From assembly GCA_001953115.1 (NCBI GenBank), contig LSSL01002807.1:1-36622 (forward strand): 36,622 bases of DNA. Direction: 5' to 3'. Made by a program: the position numbers and the translations under genes. Source of the DNA: Smittium mucronatum. Taxonomy: Eukaryota; Kickxellomycota; Harpellomycetes; Harpellales; Legeriomycetaceae. The notes under the pieces were generated by a model. That model saw only the letters and a list, made by a program, of their open reading frames with translations, did not search any database and was not told the origin of the DNA. Below are positions 25,824 to 34,880 of the stretch, piece by piece. Each line of letters starts with the position of its first letter. Position 1 is the first letter of the stretch.

Positions 25824-25873
25824 ACAATTTAACGTTATATTTTCCACATTTGACGGGTTTTAATTATTGGATA

Positions 25874-25995
25874 TCATAATTTGATTTTATTGCGTCAAGA
25901 TTGATACAAAGTATAAAATTTTGATTTTATTGCACCTAAATCAATGCAGCTTATAATCATTTGATTTGATTTTGGCTAAATTGACAGGTTTAAGA
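25874..25995 (+). repeat. Imperfect ~40-bp tandem repeat, about three units
   Basis: TTGATTTTATTGC occurs at 25,881 and again 40 bases later at 25,921, each followed by a related 25-base tail (ATTGATACAAAGTATA, then AATCAATGCAGCTTATA). A third, shorter unit follows near 25,960. It begins about 50 bases beyond the inverted-repeat element. Confidence 0.6.
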
Positions 25996-26755
25996 CAAAA
26001 CGGTAGATTTTGATTCAAATTGACAGTTTATATATCAGCTAGCCATTTAACCACCAATTATAATAATGTTCTATCTAAAACATTGATCATCAAGTAATAA
26101 ATGTATGAACCAGAAAGTTGATTTTCAAATATATAAGAGGGGTTTCGTTTATCGAAATGCACAGAATTCCCCCAATAAATCGAATAATCTTCCAATCCAG
26201 TATCAAAATGGAAATGGCGACAGATATTTTATATAAATCAGTTAGATTAGAATTATCGCAAAATAATTAATAGAAAAGATATCATAATTTGGTAGGATAT
26301 TTTAATTTTCTTTCACAATTTAGATAAATCTTTCATTGAAATAAGAAGCTTTATAAATTGCATAGTAACATCGAAAATATATCGGAACTCCCAATTCATT
26401 TAAATTAAAAGAGTTGGCAATCGTCTCGATAACCCCTCGGAATTATTTGAATTCCCAAAAACACTTGACTAATCATAAATACAACTTGTTTATCAAAAAA
26501 AAGGAAACAATATGTGAAAAATAAAAAGATGATAAATATAGAGGGAAATATTGAAAAAGATTCAAGTCAAAGTTTATAAAATAAAAGAATATACTAGAGT
26601 CTGTCCCAGTATAAGAAAAATTAAGGGATATCTAAGATTTCCTCGGGGTACCAAATAACTTTTATTCTAAATTTTTAAATTTCCCGGTTTATCTAATAGA
26701 AAGAGCTATTTTAGATAAAGATATTATGGAATTTTAATTAAAAGTCTATTTAAAT
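25996..26755. other. Higher-complexity stretch, possible undetected or decayed gene
   Basis: This stretch is less AT-rich than the filler. The minus strand has a 56-codon frame ending at 26,058 (FHFDTGLEDYSIYWGNSVHF, SYIFENQLSGSYIYYLM) and another at 26,442-26,320 (GVIETIANSFNLNELGVP, YYAIYKASYFNERF). The plus strand has comparable short frames from ATGs at about 26,105 and 26,158. No AG acceptor lies between the two minus-strand frames, so they cannot be joined by an ordinary intron. I recognise no family and cannot decide the strand. Confidence 0.25.
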
Positions 26756-27405
26756 TTAACAAACCAATTCGGCTAGTTTTAACCAGCTTAGAGCAGATAT
26801 ACTGGGATCCTGGCCATTAGGCTCAATTTCAGGAGCCCATTCAATCCAATCTTTTATATTTTGTTTTACTACCCATTTAGGAGATTCAATGCCATCCTTT
26901 CCAATCGACATATTTTCCATATCGATATTTTCTTGAAATTCTTCCGATATCTTCAATTCATCTTCAATTATTATTCCTAAAAAATAGTGAAATGTTTTAT
27001 TTTTTTTTCGAAATTCAACCTCCATGTTTCAAAGTAGTATTCAGTGATGTATGCCTTTATAGCCTTCAGGTATATCGACCTTAATCCCCTTAATCAGATG
27101 ACCACGAAAAGAGGATTGATAAACTATAATTAAAAAACATGTTTTTTAAAAATATAAAAATTAAATGACTCTTGCAATAAAAAAAATCTGAGAACCAATA
27201 TAAAGGATTATTAGTTTCGGTAGAATATAAATTAGAAGAGCTTAACTAAAATCTATTAGAAGAAATTAATGAACCATTATTTATTACTCTTTTCATCTGG
27301 GCTATCAGAATTAGATACCTTAAAATAACTTTCCGTATTGCAGTCTCCATCGTGTTGTATATAGAATGGCAAATGGTGAATATCTTCGTTTTTCCGATCA
27401 GTCAT
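26756..27405 (-). CDS. RNASEH2C: Ribonuclease H2 subunit C (non-catalytic), three exons
   Basis: This is the small structural subunit of the trimeric nuclear RNase H2, which removes single ribonucleotides and RNA-DNA hybrids from DNA. Exons on the minus strand: 27,405-27,288, 27,123-27,055 and 26,976-26,756, giving 135 aa, normal for the family. Exon 1 starts at an ATG and carries the family opening motif (HHLPFYIQHDG, then SYF about eight residues on). Exon 2 encodes the core block SFRGHLIKGIKVDIPEGYKG. Exon 3 ends with WIEWAPEI and ALSWLKLAELV, matching the usual C-terminal tryptophan-leucine helix. Intron 1 (27,287-27,124) is GT-AG. Intron 2 (27,054-26,977) appears to start with GC. It joins phase 1 and restores the conserved glycine of G-Y-x-G. 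The gene is divergent from the OCRE/FHA gene. The identification rests on ordered motifs and is fairly firm. The exact 5' end is less so, because open sequence continues upstream. Confidence 0.82.
26977..27054 (-). other. Probable GC-AG intron in the RNase H2C gene
   Basis: Reading on the minus strand, AAAG is followed by GCATAC and the intron ends CACTATTTTTTAG. No GT lies between the last conserved codon and the first in-frame stop (TGA, four codons later), so a GC donor is the only one that keeps the conserved motif and frame. A single-base sequencing error (GT to GC) would look the same. Confidence 0.6.
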
Positions 27406-28048
27406 ATTAAAAACACTAAATTTTGCTTTTTATACAAGTTGATTTCTGGATTTCAGTTTTTTTTTAACGGGAATTTCATGATTTTTGTGAAGACTATTTT
27501 GCAATTTCGAATCTCTAGTCTTTTCGGTGCCCAATCTCAGCTCTCTACCACATATTACATTTCTGTTATTTCAATTGGATTGATTTGTTGTTATTAGCCT
27601 TCGTTAGGTTAAAATCTATTACTGGTTACCGATTTGCAATAAAAGTTTAGCAAATTAGACCATAACCTTCTAATTCACTTTTATACTTAATTCAATAACT
27701 TTCAGAACGATATGTAATTTTTGATGTGATATAATGAAAGAACTCCATTCGACAATAAAAATAAAATAGCTAATAGAATGCAAATATATCTGTATATGCA
27801 TTGTATCGATATTATTATTGGCTAATGATTTTTCACATAAGTTAGTTGACCATTAAAGAGTTAAAATAGTATTCAAAAACGGGTAATATTGGAATTCAGT
27901 ATCCAATAATAAAAACTAATTCTCTATATTAGTGAATTATACAGTTATTTCTGTTATTGGTCCAATGGCAATATTTCCAATAGGTTAAATGCTGTAATTG
28001 AAAAATGAAAATGATTGATATGTATCAGATAGAAGCGAATAGGAGTTT
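27406..28048. other. Intergenic region between two divergent genes
   Basis: It separates the RNase H2C start (minus) from the OCRE/FHA gene (plus), so both promoters should lie here. No clear TATA or other element can be told from the AT-rich background. On the minus strand a 46-codon open stretch (27,570 down to the stop at 27,430) reads ELRLGTEKTRDSKLQNS and ends KKKLKSRNQLV. It could be the end of an unrecognised gene or an upstream exon, but no partner exon was found and it cannot be spliced in frame to the RNase H2C start. Confidence 0.4.
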
Positions 28049-30311
28049 ATGAAAGAAAAAAATAAAAAGGGGGAAAAAAGAAGTTATATATCGAAACATA
28101 AACCGAAATCGAGAAAGCTTACTAAAGCTCTAAAATTTTGTATAATGGATTCAACCCAAAACAATATCGAGTCAACCATACAAAATCATCACGAAGAATT
28201 GATCAACGAGATAACAAATTTAGCCCGACTATCGGAAATTATATATCCAGACGAAAAGAAAGCTATAAATGAAGATGGCGATAACACTGAATTTAATTAT
28301 TATTCCACAAACAATGTACCTGATGGGTTTTACTCTTCTTCTGACCCACAATTCTATTTCAATAAAGACACAGGTGTATGGTTTGATGTAAAAGAAAACT
28401 CTTATTCATATTTTGATGAGAATACTCAGGTGTACATTCCACTCGAAGGTCCCATTTTAGAAAAGGTCGACAATACAAATGAGCAAAAATCTCAAAAATC
28501 TGAGAATTTTTTAAGACTAGTGGTGATAAATTCTGAGGCTTTAGATGTAGGAAGCGTCATTGACGTTGTAAATAACGAGCTTTATTTTGGAAGAGAAAAA
28601 AACACATCTTTAAATAACTATTTCAGAATTAATGATATAAACACCTCCAAGTTTCATGCCCATATATTCTACGATAAAAAAGCTTCAAAAACTCACTCCA
28701 GAAATAAATCTAAATCTAAATCCAAGAATGACTTCCATTACCGTTCTGAAGCTGATTACCACCTAAACACTTTTAACGATTCTGAGAATTCCTACAATGA
28801 TGGCTTTAAATATAAGTACAAGTACATCAATCCTGAATTCTCGCAGCACTCTTCCAATTATTCCCATTCAGACGATAAAGAAATTATAGTTATAAACAAA
28901 GTTTCAAATTCTAAAGCTTCAGATTTTAGCAAAACATTTAAAAAAAAGCATAATAATAATAAAGGGCTTTATTCAGTGAATGATATCAGAGATATAAACT
29001 CTTTTGGCGCTGATGAAAATATCACTCTTTCTAAAAGTTCGGGTAAAAATAAACCACCTTTTCAAATATCATCTCTTTTTGATAGTAGTTTTGTATTTTC
29101 TACATTTTTTAATATTCCAATATTTCCATCTCTCATTTTCTTTTTTTTTTCAACTCATCAGTAGATTCTCTAGTAATGAAGAAAAGCAACGTAGATTATT
29201 CTCATAATTTTTCAGACAATCATATTCGTGAAACTGAATATGATAACGATAATACCTCTTCTGATCGCTCCCAAATAAGTCATCAGCATCGAAATTATTC
29301 TAATAAAAGGCGTCGCCTTTCCGATACCAACGACTCATATTCTTCTTTAGAAGAGGGAGAAATGGGCTATGAGAAAGAAAATTCGCCAATCCTTCTAGGT
29401 CTTTTAATTATAGAAAAAAAATTATGAAGTACACTTATTAGCGAAATTTAGCTAGATACTTACATGTGCCGCAATATTTTTCATGTATTAATTTAGATGA
29501 CGAAGCAAATACCGGGTTTTATATCGTAGATTGTGGTTCCACATTAGGGACATATTTGAACGAGCATAGAATTTCAGACACAAAAAGGTCCAGCAAGCCT
29601 CACAGCCTACTTCATATGGATATAATAACAATAGGAAATAACGCATTCAAAGTTCATATGCATTCTGATTTACCATGTTCCGATTGCTCGCTTTCCAAAA
29701 ATTCTGATTTATCCAGCAAGTCACAAATGATCTCCAGTGAACCCATCATTTTCGGTGATGATTTCAGTGATGAGCCACAAAAAATCTCTGAAAAAGCTAC
29801 CAGCTTTTCAACCGAATTAAACAGGAGGGAAGAATTGTTCAGACTAAAAAACAAATACAAGACCAATAATAAATCAAAAAATATCAAATCTACTGGAAAA
29901 TCCGTCTCTTCTCGATATATAGATCGTGCCCAGGCCCGCAGAAACTACAACTCAGGAGTATCCATCCAACTAGAATCTCCAATCAGTTCATATACATCTT
30001 CTCCGGATATTGCCGTTAATTTTGACAATAATTATGGCCATTCGAATCAAGAAGGACTAAACACACATTTGAGTTCTGATAATAAAGGATATACCATGCT
30101 TTCAAAAATGGGATGGAAAAAGGGAAAAAGTCTTGGAAATTCACAAAGTGGGAATATCCATCCAATATCCGTTTCCTCAAATCTTGATAGGGGGGGATTA
30201 GGTTCTGGGAAGCTGTTTCATATATCAGTTGATCCAGATTTAGCGAAGAAAGCCTCAAGAAAAAATGACGCACATCTATTAACTCGTCAAAGATATAATG
30301 GTTCTACATAA
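28049..30311 (+). CDS. AGGF1: OCRE-FHA-G-patch protein, AGGF1-like, three exons
   Basis: Exons 28,049-29,042, 29,162-29,398 and 29,452-30,311 give about 696 aa. Domain order is that of AGGF1, a nuclear RNA/splicing-associated protein. An acidic helical N-terminus is followed by an OCRE repeat (about residues 94-132; DGFYSSSDPQFYFNKDTGVW onward). The FHA domain starts near residue 156 with the GRE and TSKFHAHIFYD motifs. Its second half lies in exon 3 (VDCGSTLGTYLNEHRI; DIITIGNNAFKVHMH). Then come a C-S-D-C pair, the basic RREELFRLKNKY and YIDRAQARRNYN segments, and a G-patch (GYTMLSKMGWKKGKSLG ... RGGLGSG). The FHA halves are separated by roughly 190 residues rich in Ser, Asn, Asp and Lys. 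Intron 1 is ordinary. Intron 2 (53 nt) uses a weak GTCTTT donor and is the least certain junction. An ATG at 28,145 has the better start context (A at -3, G at +4). The 32 residues before it are lysine-rich. Confidence 0.85.
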
Positions 30312-30597
30312 GCCTAAATTCGTTTAAATTTATAATTAAAAAACGATTCATTCATATTAAATAATTTTTTGGATTCTATATGTATTTCTTTTATTATGGT
30401 ATACTCGTTTTTCTCCTTTCAAGTTTCTATGAAAATAGCGTTTAATTAATTCAAATAAAAAAGTTTTTTTATTTATTAACTGCATGGGAATACTATTGAA
30501 TATTTTACATAAATGAAAAAATAAGAAAATTGATAATATTCTGTCTAGAAATTTGTTAAAGTTATATATATCTAAGTGATTCAGGTAAAAAAATATA
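30312..30597. other. Convergent intergenic spacer
   Basis: 286 bases between the stops of the OCRE/FHA gene (plus) and the fusion gene (minus). It is AT-rich and should hold both polyadenylation regions. No distinct signal stands out from the background. Confidence 0.7.
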
Positions 30598-32901
30598 TTA
30601 ATCAACTGCATCAGAAAGATTGAATCTATACTTGAACTTTGAAAAACCAACGCATCTCACATTCCCCTGATGGTCATTACGTTTCAATACAACGTTCCAA
30701 CCTTTGAATATATTAATTACCTCATCTGCCATGCCTTTACCCACTTCGAATAATAAAACTGAACCTTCAGTTAATAATCTGGATGAGGGTTGTTCATACT
30801 GTGAACTATTAAGGCTTGAGTAGATCTGTTGATAATATTCATAACCACCATCATCTGCGTAAAGAGCCACCGATGGTTCATATATTTGGGAAGATAGATT
30901 CATTTTGGATTTTTTTTCAATTGAAATGTATGGCGGGTTACAAACAACTAGGTCAAAAGGTCCAGATTTTATCAACTCTGTAATATTTAATAGATTAGAA
31001 AAATCGCATTTTATGAAATTAGTGAGCTCTTTAACACCCAGATCATCAGAATTTTTTTCAGATATTTCAAGAGCCTTGTTACTGATATCAATTCCAGTAC
31101 CAGCGATGTTCATGGATTCTCTGTTCATTTTTATTATAGATATTAAAATACATCCACTTCCAGTTCCCAAATCTAATATCCTAGTTTTTTCGGCATGGTT
31201 GACAGCGTTGATATCCTTATAGTTGGGTGAGATCTCACTATTCCTGAAATGAGATAATATCTGGTTTGAAGTTCTAACCAGGATTTCTGTGCTTTTTCTT
31301 GGTATCAAAACCTCTTCGTTGAGATGAAATTTAAACCCGCAGAATTCCTAAAAAAAACCAATAATGATTATTAATGTTTTAGAAAATGTTTTATTTTGCT
31401 TTCTTATACTCTCTATAGAGAGCAGAAAACATCCAAAAAAAAAAAAAAAAATTCACACGCTGGCTTTACTTTTTGCTCTGATATGTAAGCTAGAGGTTTT
31501 TTATGAACGGGATCGAAATCATGAAAAGTGTGGGAATCGTTCTCAGGATAGCCCACTATAGAATTTTCAAATTCCTTCCGGCTTTCCTCTAATTTTCTGT
31601 TGAAAAAAGACTCTTCTCGAACAATAGTTTTTGAGAATTTTGATGGAATTTCACAGACGAATTCTGGATTTTCCAACCCAAGGATCCCATACTCCAAAAA
31701 ACTAATTCTAAAAAGAGTCAAAAATAAACCCTTATCTGAGCAATTTTTCAGCTTTTTTGTGAGTTTGCTATTTCCTATAACGGGATATTCATAATTGTAT
31801 AAATACTTCCGAATTATCAATCCACCGGCACAGGATTTTTTTGAAATGATATTGATACAGCTAATTTTTCCGGAGTGTAAACTTGATGAAACTTTAACAA
31901 TTTCGATTTCAAGATATTTATGAATATCCTTATCAAGACCAACACTTATCTCCCAATCTATCATTTCATTTCTGAAACGCAAAATCATATTAAATGTTTG
32001 AATAAGATAAAAAAACAATATTAGTGATATTTTAGAATTAATAAATAAACTTTTACTCTTTGGAAGATATCAGAATAGGATTCTGAGCAAATAAGTTCGA
32101 AGAGTCTTTTATGGGTTCAAAATTTGAGCTTATTAGCTTATTTATATCCCCATGACACAAGCAAGAATATTCAAAAATCAATTTCCCTTCATTTATCAAC
32201 CCTTGAAAGATTTCAGCATACTTTCTACCACATATAACCAATACCTATTTTTTGCACAAATCTGGTGTAAACATCTACAAGAACATTATTCAAGAGAATA
32301 AAAAATTAAAATAAATACATACCAAACCACTAGCGGCCTTTTCTATTTGATTGACAACCACGAAGCCGCCATCGTTGTTTTTGCATCTATCGACTAGGGA
32401 ATTCTTTATAAAATCCTGTAAAAATTTAGCAGAATCTAAATCTGGAATTTGTAAATCTCTGTTATCTTCCTTTGAAGGAATATCAGGGTTGAAATGAGAA
32501 GAGAAGAATTGTGCGGATTTTTGAATCTCGGTTATCGAAAGTCCCACTGGTTTCCACAATACTAGATATTGATTTTTTTCCTTATGAGAACAGGGAATAT
32601 TGGATTCTTGTGAATAGTGCGAATAGAATTTAAGGGGACCCTCATGAATAAGCCTCACACCTAAATTCAATAGATTCTTCTTTATCTTTAAATCCTTTCT
32701 AAAATTACAAATGACTTCATCTCCATTTTTTAAACTTTGATTATCGGGGCTACTCTTTTCATTAATCGTTATGGAACCATCTTTAATAGCATCAAAAATG
32801 TCCTTTCGTGATGTAAATATATCCCTAAATTTTAAGAGGGCAAAGTTTCTCAGGCTAGTTCCGGAGTCAGGCTCCTCTATAATGATTTTTTTATACACCA
32901 T
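30598..32901 (-). CDS. Fusion: S4/RluA-like pseudouridine synthase module plus HemK/PrmC-type glutamine methyltransferase
   Basis: Four minus-strand exons (32,901-32,323; 32,244-32,057; 31,971-31,470; 31,347-30,598) give 672 aa. Residues 15-65 resemble an S4 RNA-binding domain. YLVLWKPVGL (112-121) is the RluA-family entry motif. NQIEKAASGL (184-193) stands where active enzymes have H-R-L-D-x-x-T-S-G-L, so the catalytic Asp is Glu187. The later T-G-R-T-H-Q-I-R block reads CAGGLIIR (303-310), so this half looks inactive. The same frame runs on through KPLAYISEQK into EFCGFKFHLNEEVLIPR (HemK signature). It is followed by the SAM-binding DLGTGSG (482-488), Asp510, and the catalytic NPPY (560-563), and ends like a full HemK. 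That half should methylate the GGQ glutamine of a release factor, perhaps mitochondrial. Introns are GT-AG (78, 85 and 122 nt). No Met lies between residue 259 and the HemK active region, so HemK cannot start alone. Confidence 0.87.
31410..31423. repeat. 14-bp perfect palindrome inside intron 3 of the fusion gene
   Basis: CTCTCTATAGAGAG lies in the 122-nt intron, next to a 16-base A run. It is probably incidental but could form a small hairpin in the pre-mRNA. Confidence 0.8.
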
Positions 32902-33204
32902 CGATAAATATCCTGGTAATTAAACAAAAAAATATAGACAGTATCTCAATATGCGGCCTATTAAATAGGTATTTTCATTCAAGTAAATCTATGTTTAGTT
33001 CTTAAATTGATCCCTTAGTAACTTTGACTCTCAACTGGCGATCTTGGCCCTTATTTGGGTTTGACCTGATTTATTTAAGAGTATATTAATTGGATAATAT
33101 AAAGTTATAAAAGAAAAATTTAGCCGTTTGAAATATTGAAAAACCATTTAATATTTTAATTATACCCAATTATTTGTGTTCAATTTTTTTAAGGCCAACA
33201 AATG
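32902..33204. other. Upstream region of the fusion gene
   Basis: Expected to hold its promoter. A less AT-rich patch near 33,005-33,065 is unexplained. No specific regulatory motif was identified. Confidence 0.5.
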
Positions 33205-33280
33205 TAATCGAATCAAATTAAATAAAATTGAATTGAATTGTGTTATCAAAATCAAACATTAATAGACTTTATTGAATTTA
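33205..33280 (+). repeat. Solitary arm related to the inverted-repeat element at 24,961-25,823
   Basis: TAATCGAATCAAATTAAATA and the following AATTGTGTTATCAAAATCAA resemble the left arm of that element (AATCGAATCAAATTTG ... AATTGTGTTAATAAAAATCA) with matching order and spacing. No partner arm was found nearby, so it is an isolated or truncated copy. Confidence 0.5.
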
Positions 33281-33720
33281 TCCCCTATATGAAAATAAAC
33301 CACCAAAAATAATTTTGCACATATTTATTAGTTAATATCGAGGATTAAAAATGTTTTGTTGGAGAATTAAATAAATTCGATAGTACTCATTAATTACCCC
33401 AACTTTAAGCAATTACAGCATTAATCTGAAAAATAGTACCATTCGTAATTTTCTAATGTCCTTATTTAGATATATGGGATTTTTAAATAATAGAAGGTAC
33501 TTATTTCTTTATTTCTTTGTTATATCTTAATTAGATTTGCATTTAATTGATAACTTACTCTTTTAGTAATATTGTATTACTTTCGCAAAATCAATTTTAT
33601 TTGAAAAATTTATCCAGTTGAATCCCCATTTCAAAAAATGGGCGAATAGTTCGAAATATAAATAAACTTGGTTGGAAATAATGAGCACTATAGTTATTTT
33701 CCCAAATTTAGAAGAGCTTA
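33281..33720. other. AT-rich stretch, nothing recognised
   Basis: No open frame or repeat of note between the solitary arm and the MITE. Confidence 0.55.
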
Positions 33721-33724
33721 ATAA

Positions 33725-33886
33725 CCCTTTCAGGGCCCAAGCTCTTGCCTTGCTCCGATTTGTGTATATTAACTATTTCAATTGGATAGGTTTCTTGATT
33801 TATCCAATAATATACATTAATTATTATCTAAGACAACATTGAGCATATAAAGACAGCCAATTTTTGCATCATCGGCCCTGAAAGGG
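33725..33886 (+). mobile_element. piggyBac-like MITE, copy with ATAA target duplication
   Basis: A 162-bp element with perfect 13-bp inverted ends, CCCTTTCAGGGCC and GGCCCTGAAAGGG, flanked on both sides by ATAA (33,721-33,724 and 33,887-33,890). The interior contains a further inverted pair, ATTGGATA and TATCCAAT, so the whole can fold back. It aligns end to end with the reverse complement of 25,524-25,684. The four-base duplication fits piggyBac, but the usual target is TTAA, so this copy used or acquired a variant site. Confidence 0.75.
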
Positions 33887-33890
33887 ATAA

Positions 33891-34190
33891 GAGAAATAAA
33901 AATCGTACATGCATTGGATAAAACCTTTTCACAAGCATATATTAAACCAGCATAATTTATAATCACTTTGGATTTTTATTTCCCTCCAGCTAAACTATTA
34001 AACTATTATATCATTGGTTTTTAATATTAATGGATATGCTTTATAGGTATAATTTAGATTCGTTATAATTATTTGTACTGGATAATTTATTTTTGGTTTT
34101 AATCTTAAATTAAATGTGGCCAAAAGATCATAAGTTAGTTCGAATCAAAATTAAATTTGCGAAAAGAAATAGGGGTCTTTTTATTTTGGT
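33891..34190. other. AT-rich stretch, nothing recognised
   Basis: No gene, RNA or repeat that I can support. Confidence 0.55.
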
Positions 34191-34355
34191 ATATAAAATG
34201 TATGATTTAAATGGTCAAAAGTATTTATACACAAAACTACGTGTTTTTACACAGAATTAGGCAACTATTTACAAAATATGCGGCTATACACAATTTTTTT
34301 TGGCCAATAAAATCCCTTAAACCTTCCGTATTTATACACAAATTTTAAGCATTCT
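34191..34355 (+). repeat. Loosely repeated TATACACAAA-type motif
   Basis: Variants of TTTATACACAAA recur five times over about 150 bases (near 34,226, 34,246, 34,269, 34,286 and 34,331), partly at spacings of about 17-23 bases. The copies are diverged and the spacing is irregular. It may be an old satellite or the subterminal part of an element. Confidence 0.35.
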
Positions 34356-34880
34356 TTTTATTTGACGGTTATATTTAATCTAATAACTTCTATAATGATA
34401 AATTATTCCAAAGTTACCAAATTGGGGTTTTTCTGAATGCTGAAAATTTGCTATAATTTTCGCCTCTTTCACAATTATGAAACTTTAAAGGGTTAATTAA
34501 ACCGCATGTAGCTAAAATAAAATCCCATATACATCTAAGGTGTGTTATCAGCACCTAGAAGCTGATCAAATTATATATAATTAACTTTAGTATCAACAGT
34601 ATATTCACATTACCTCGCCTCATGCAATTCAATATAAGTGATATACAGTCTAGATCGTTATTATTAGTAAAATATTCGTTTATAATGAATTAAACGTATA
34701 AAAAGACTAATGATGACAAGTAGAAAAACTTATCTAATTTTTGAAGGAATAAAAAAAGATAAAAAACAAAGCACCAAAAACCTTTTAAAATAAAATTTAT
34801 TTATTCTTTCCTCTTAACAAATAGTAAAAAATAAATTAAAACATTAAGACAATTAAATTAAGTTCAAATAAATAACTACT
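34356..34880. other. AT-rich stretch, nothing recognised
   Basis: No supported feature. GGGTTAATTAA near 34,490 resembles a piggyBac-type end, but no opposite end was found. Confidence 0.5.

Noticed and set aside
26230..26320. ATATCCTACC resembling a U12-type (AT-AC) intron donor between two minus-strand frames
   Set aside because: The site lies after the stop of the upstream frame and no matching branch point plus acceptor restores a frame, so a minor-class intron is not supported.
27372..27432. 20-nt GTATAA...TTTAG segment as an intron joining upstream sequence to the RNase H2C start
   Set aside because: Removing it shifts the frame into an immediate stop, and 20 nt is far below the other introns. 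The ATG at 27,405 is a sufficient start.
30905..31222. 105-codon plus-strand reading frame
   Set aside because: It lies opposite the HemK domain, whose minus-strand frame carries all conserved motifs, so this is an antisense shadow.
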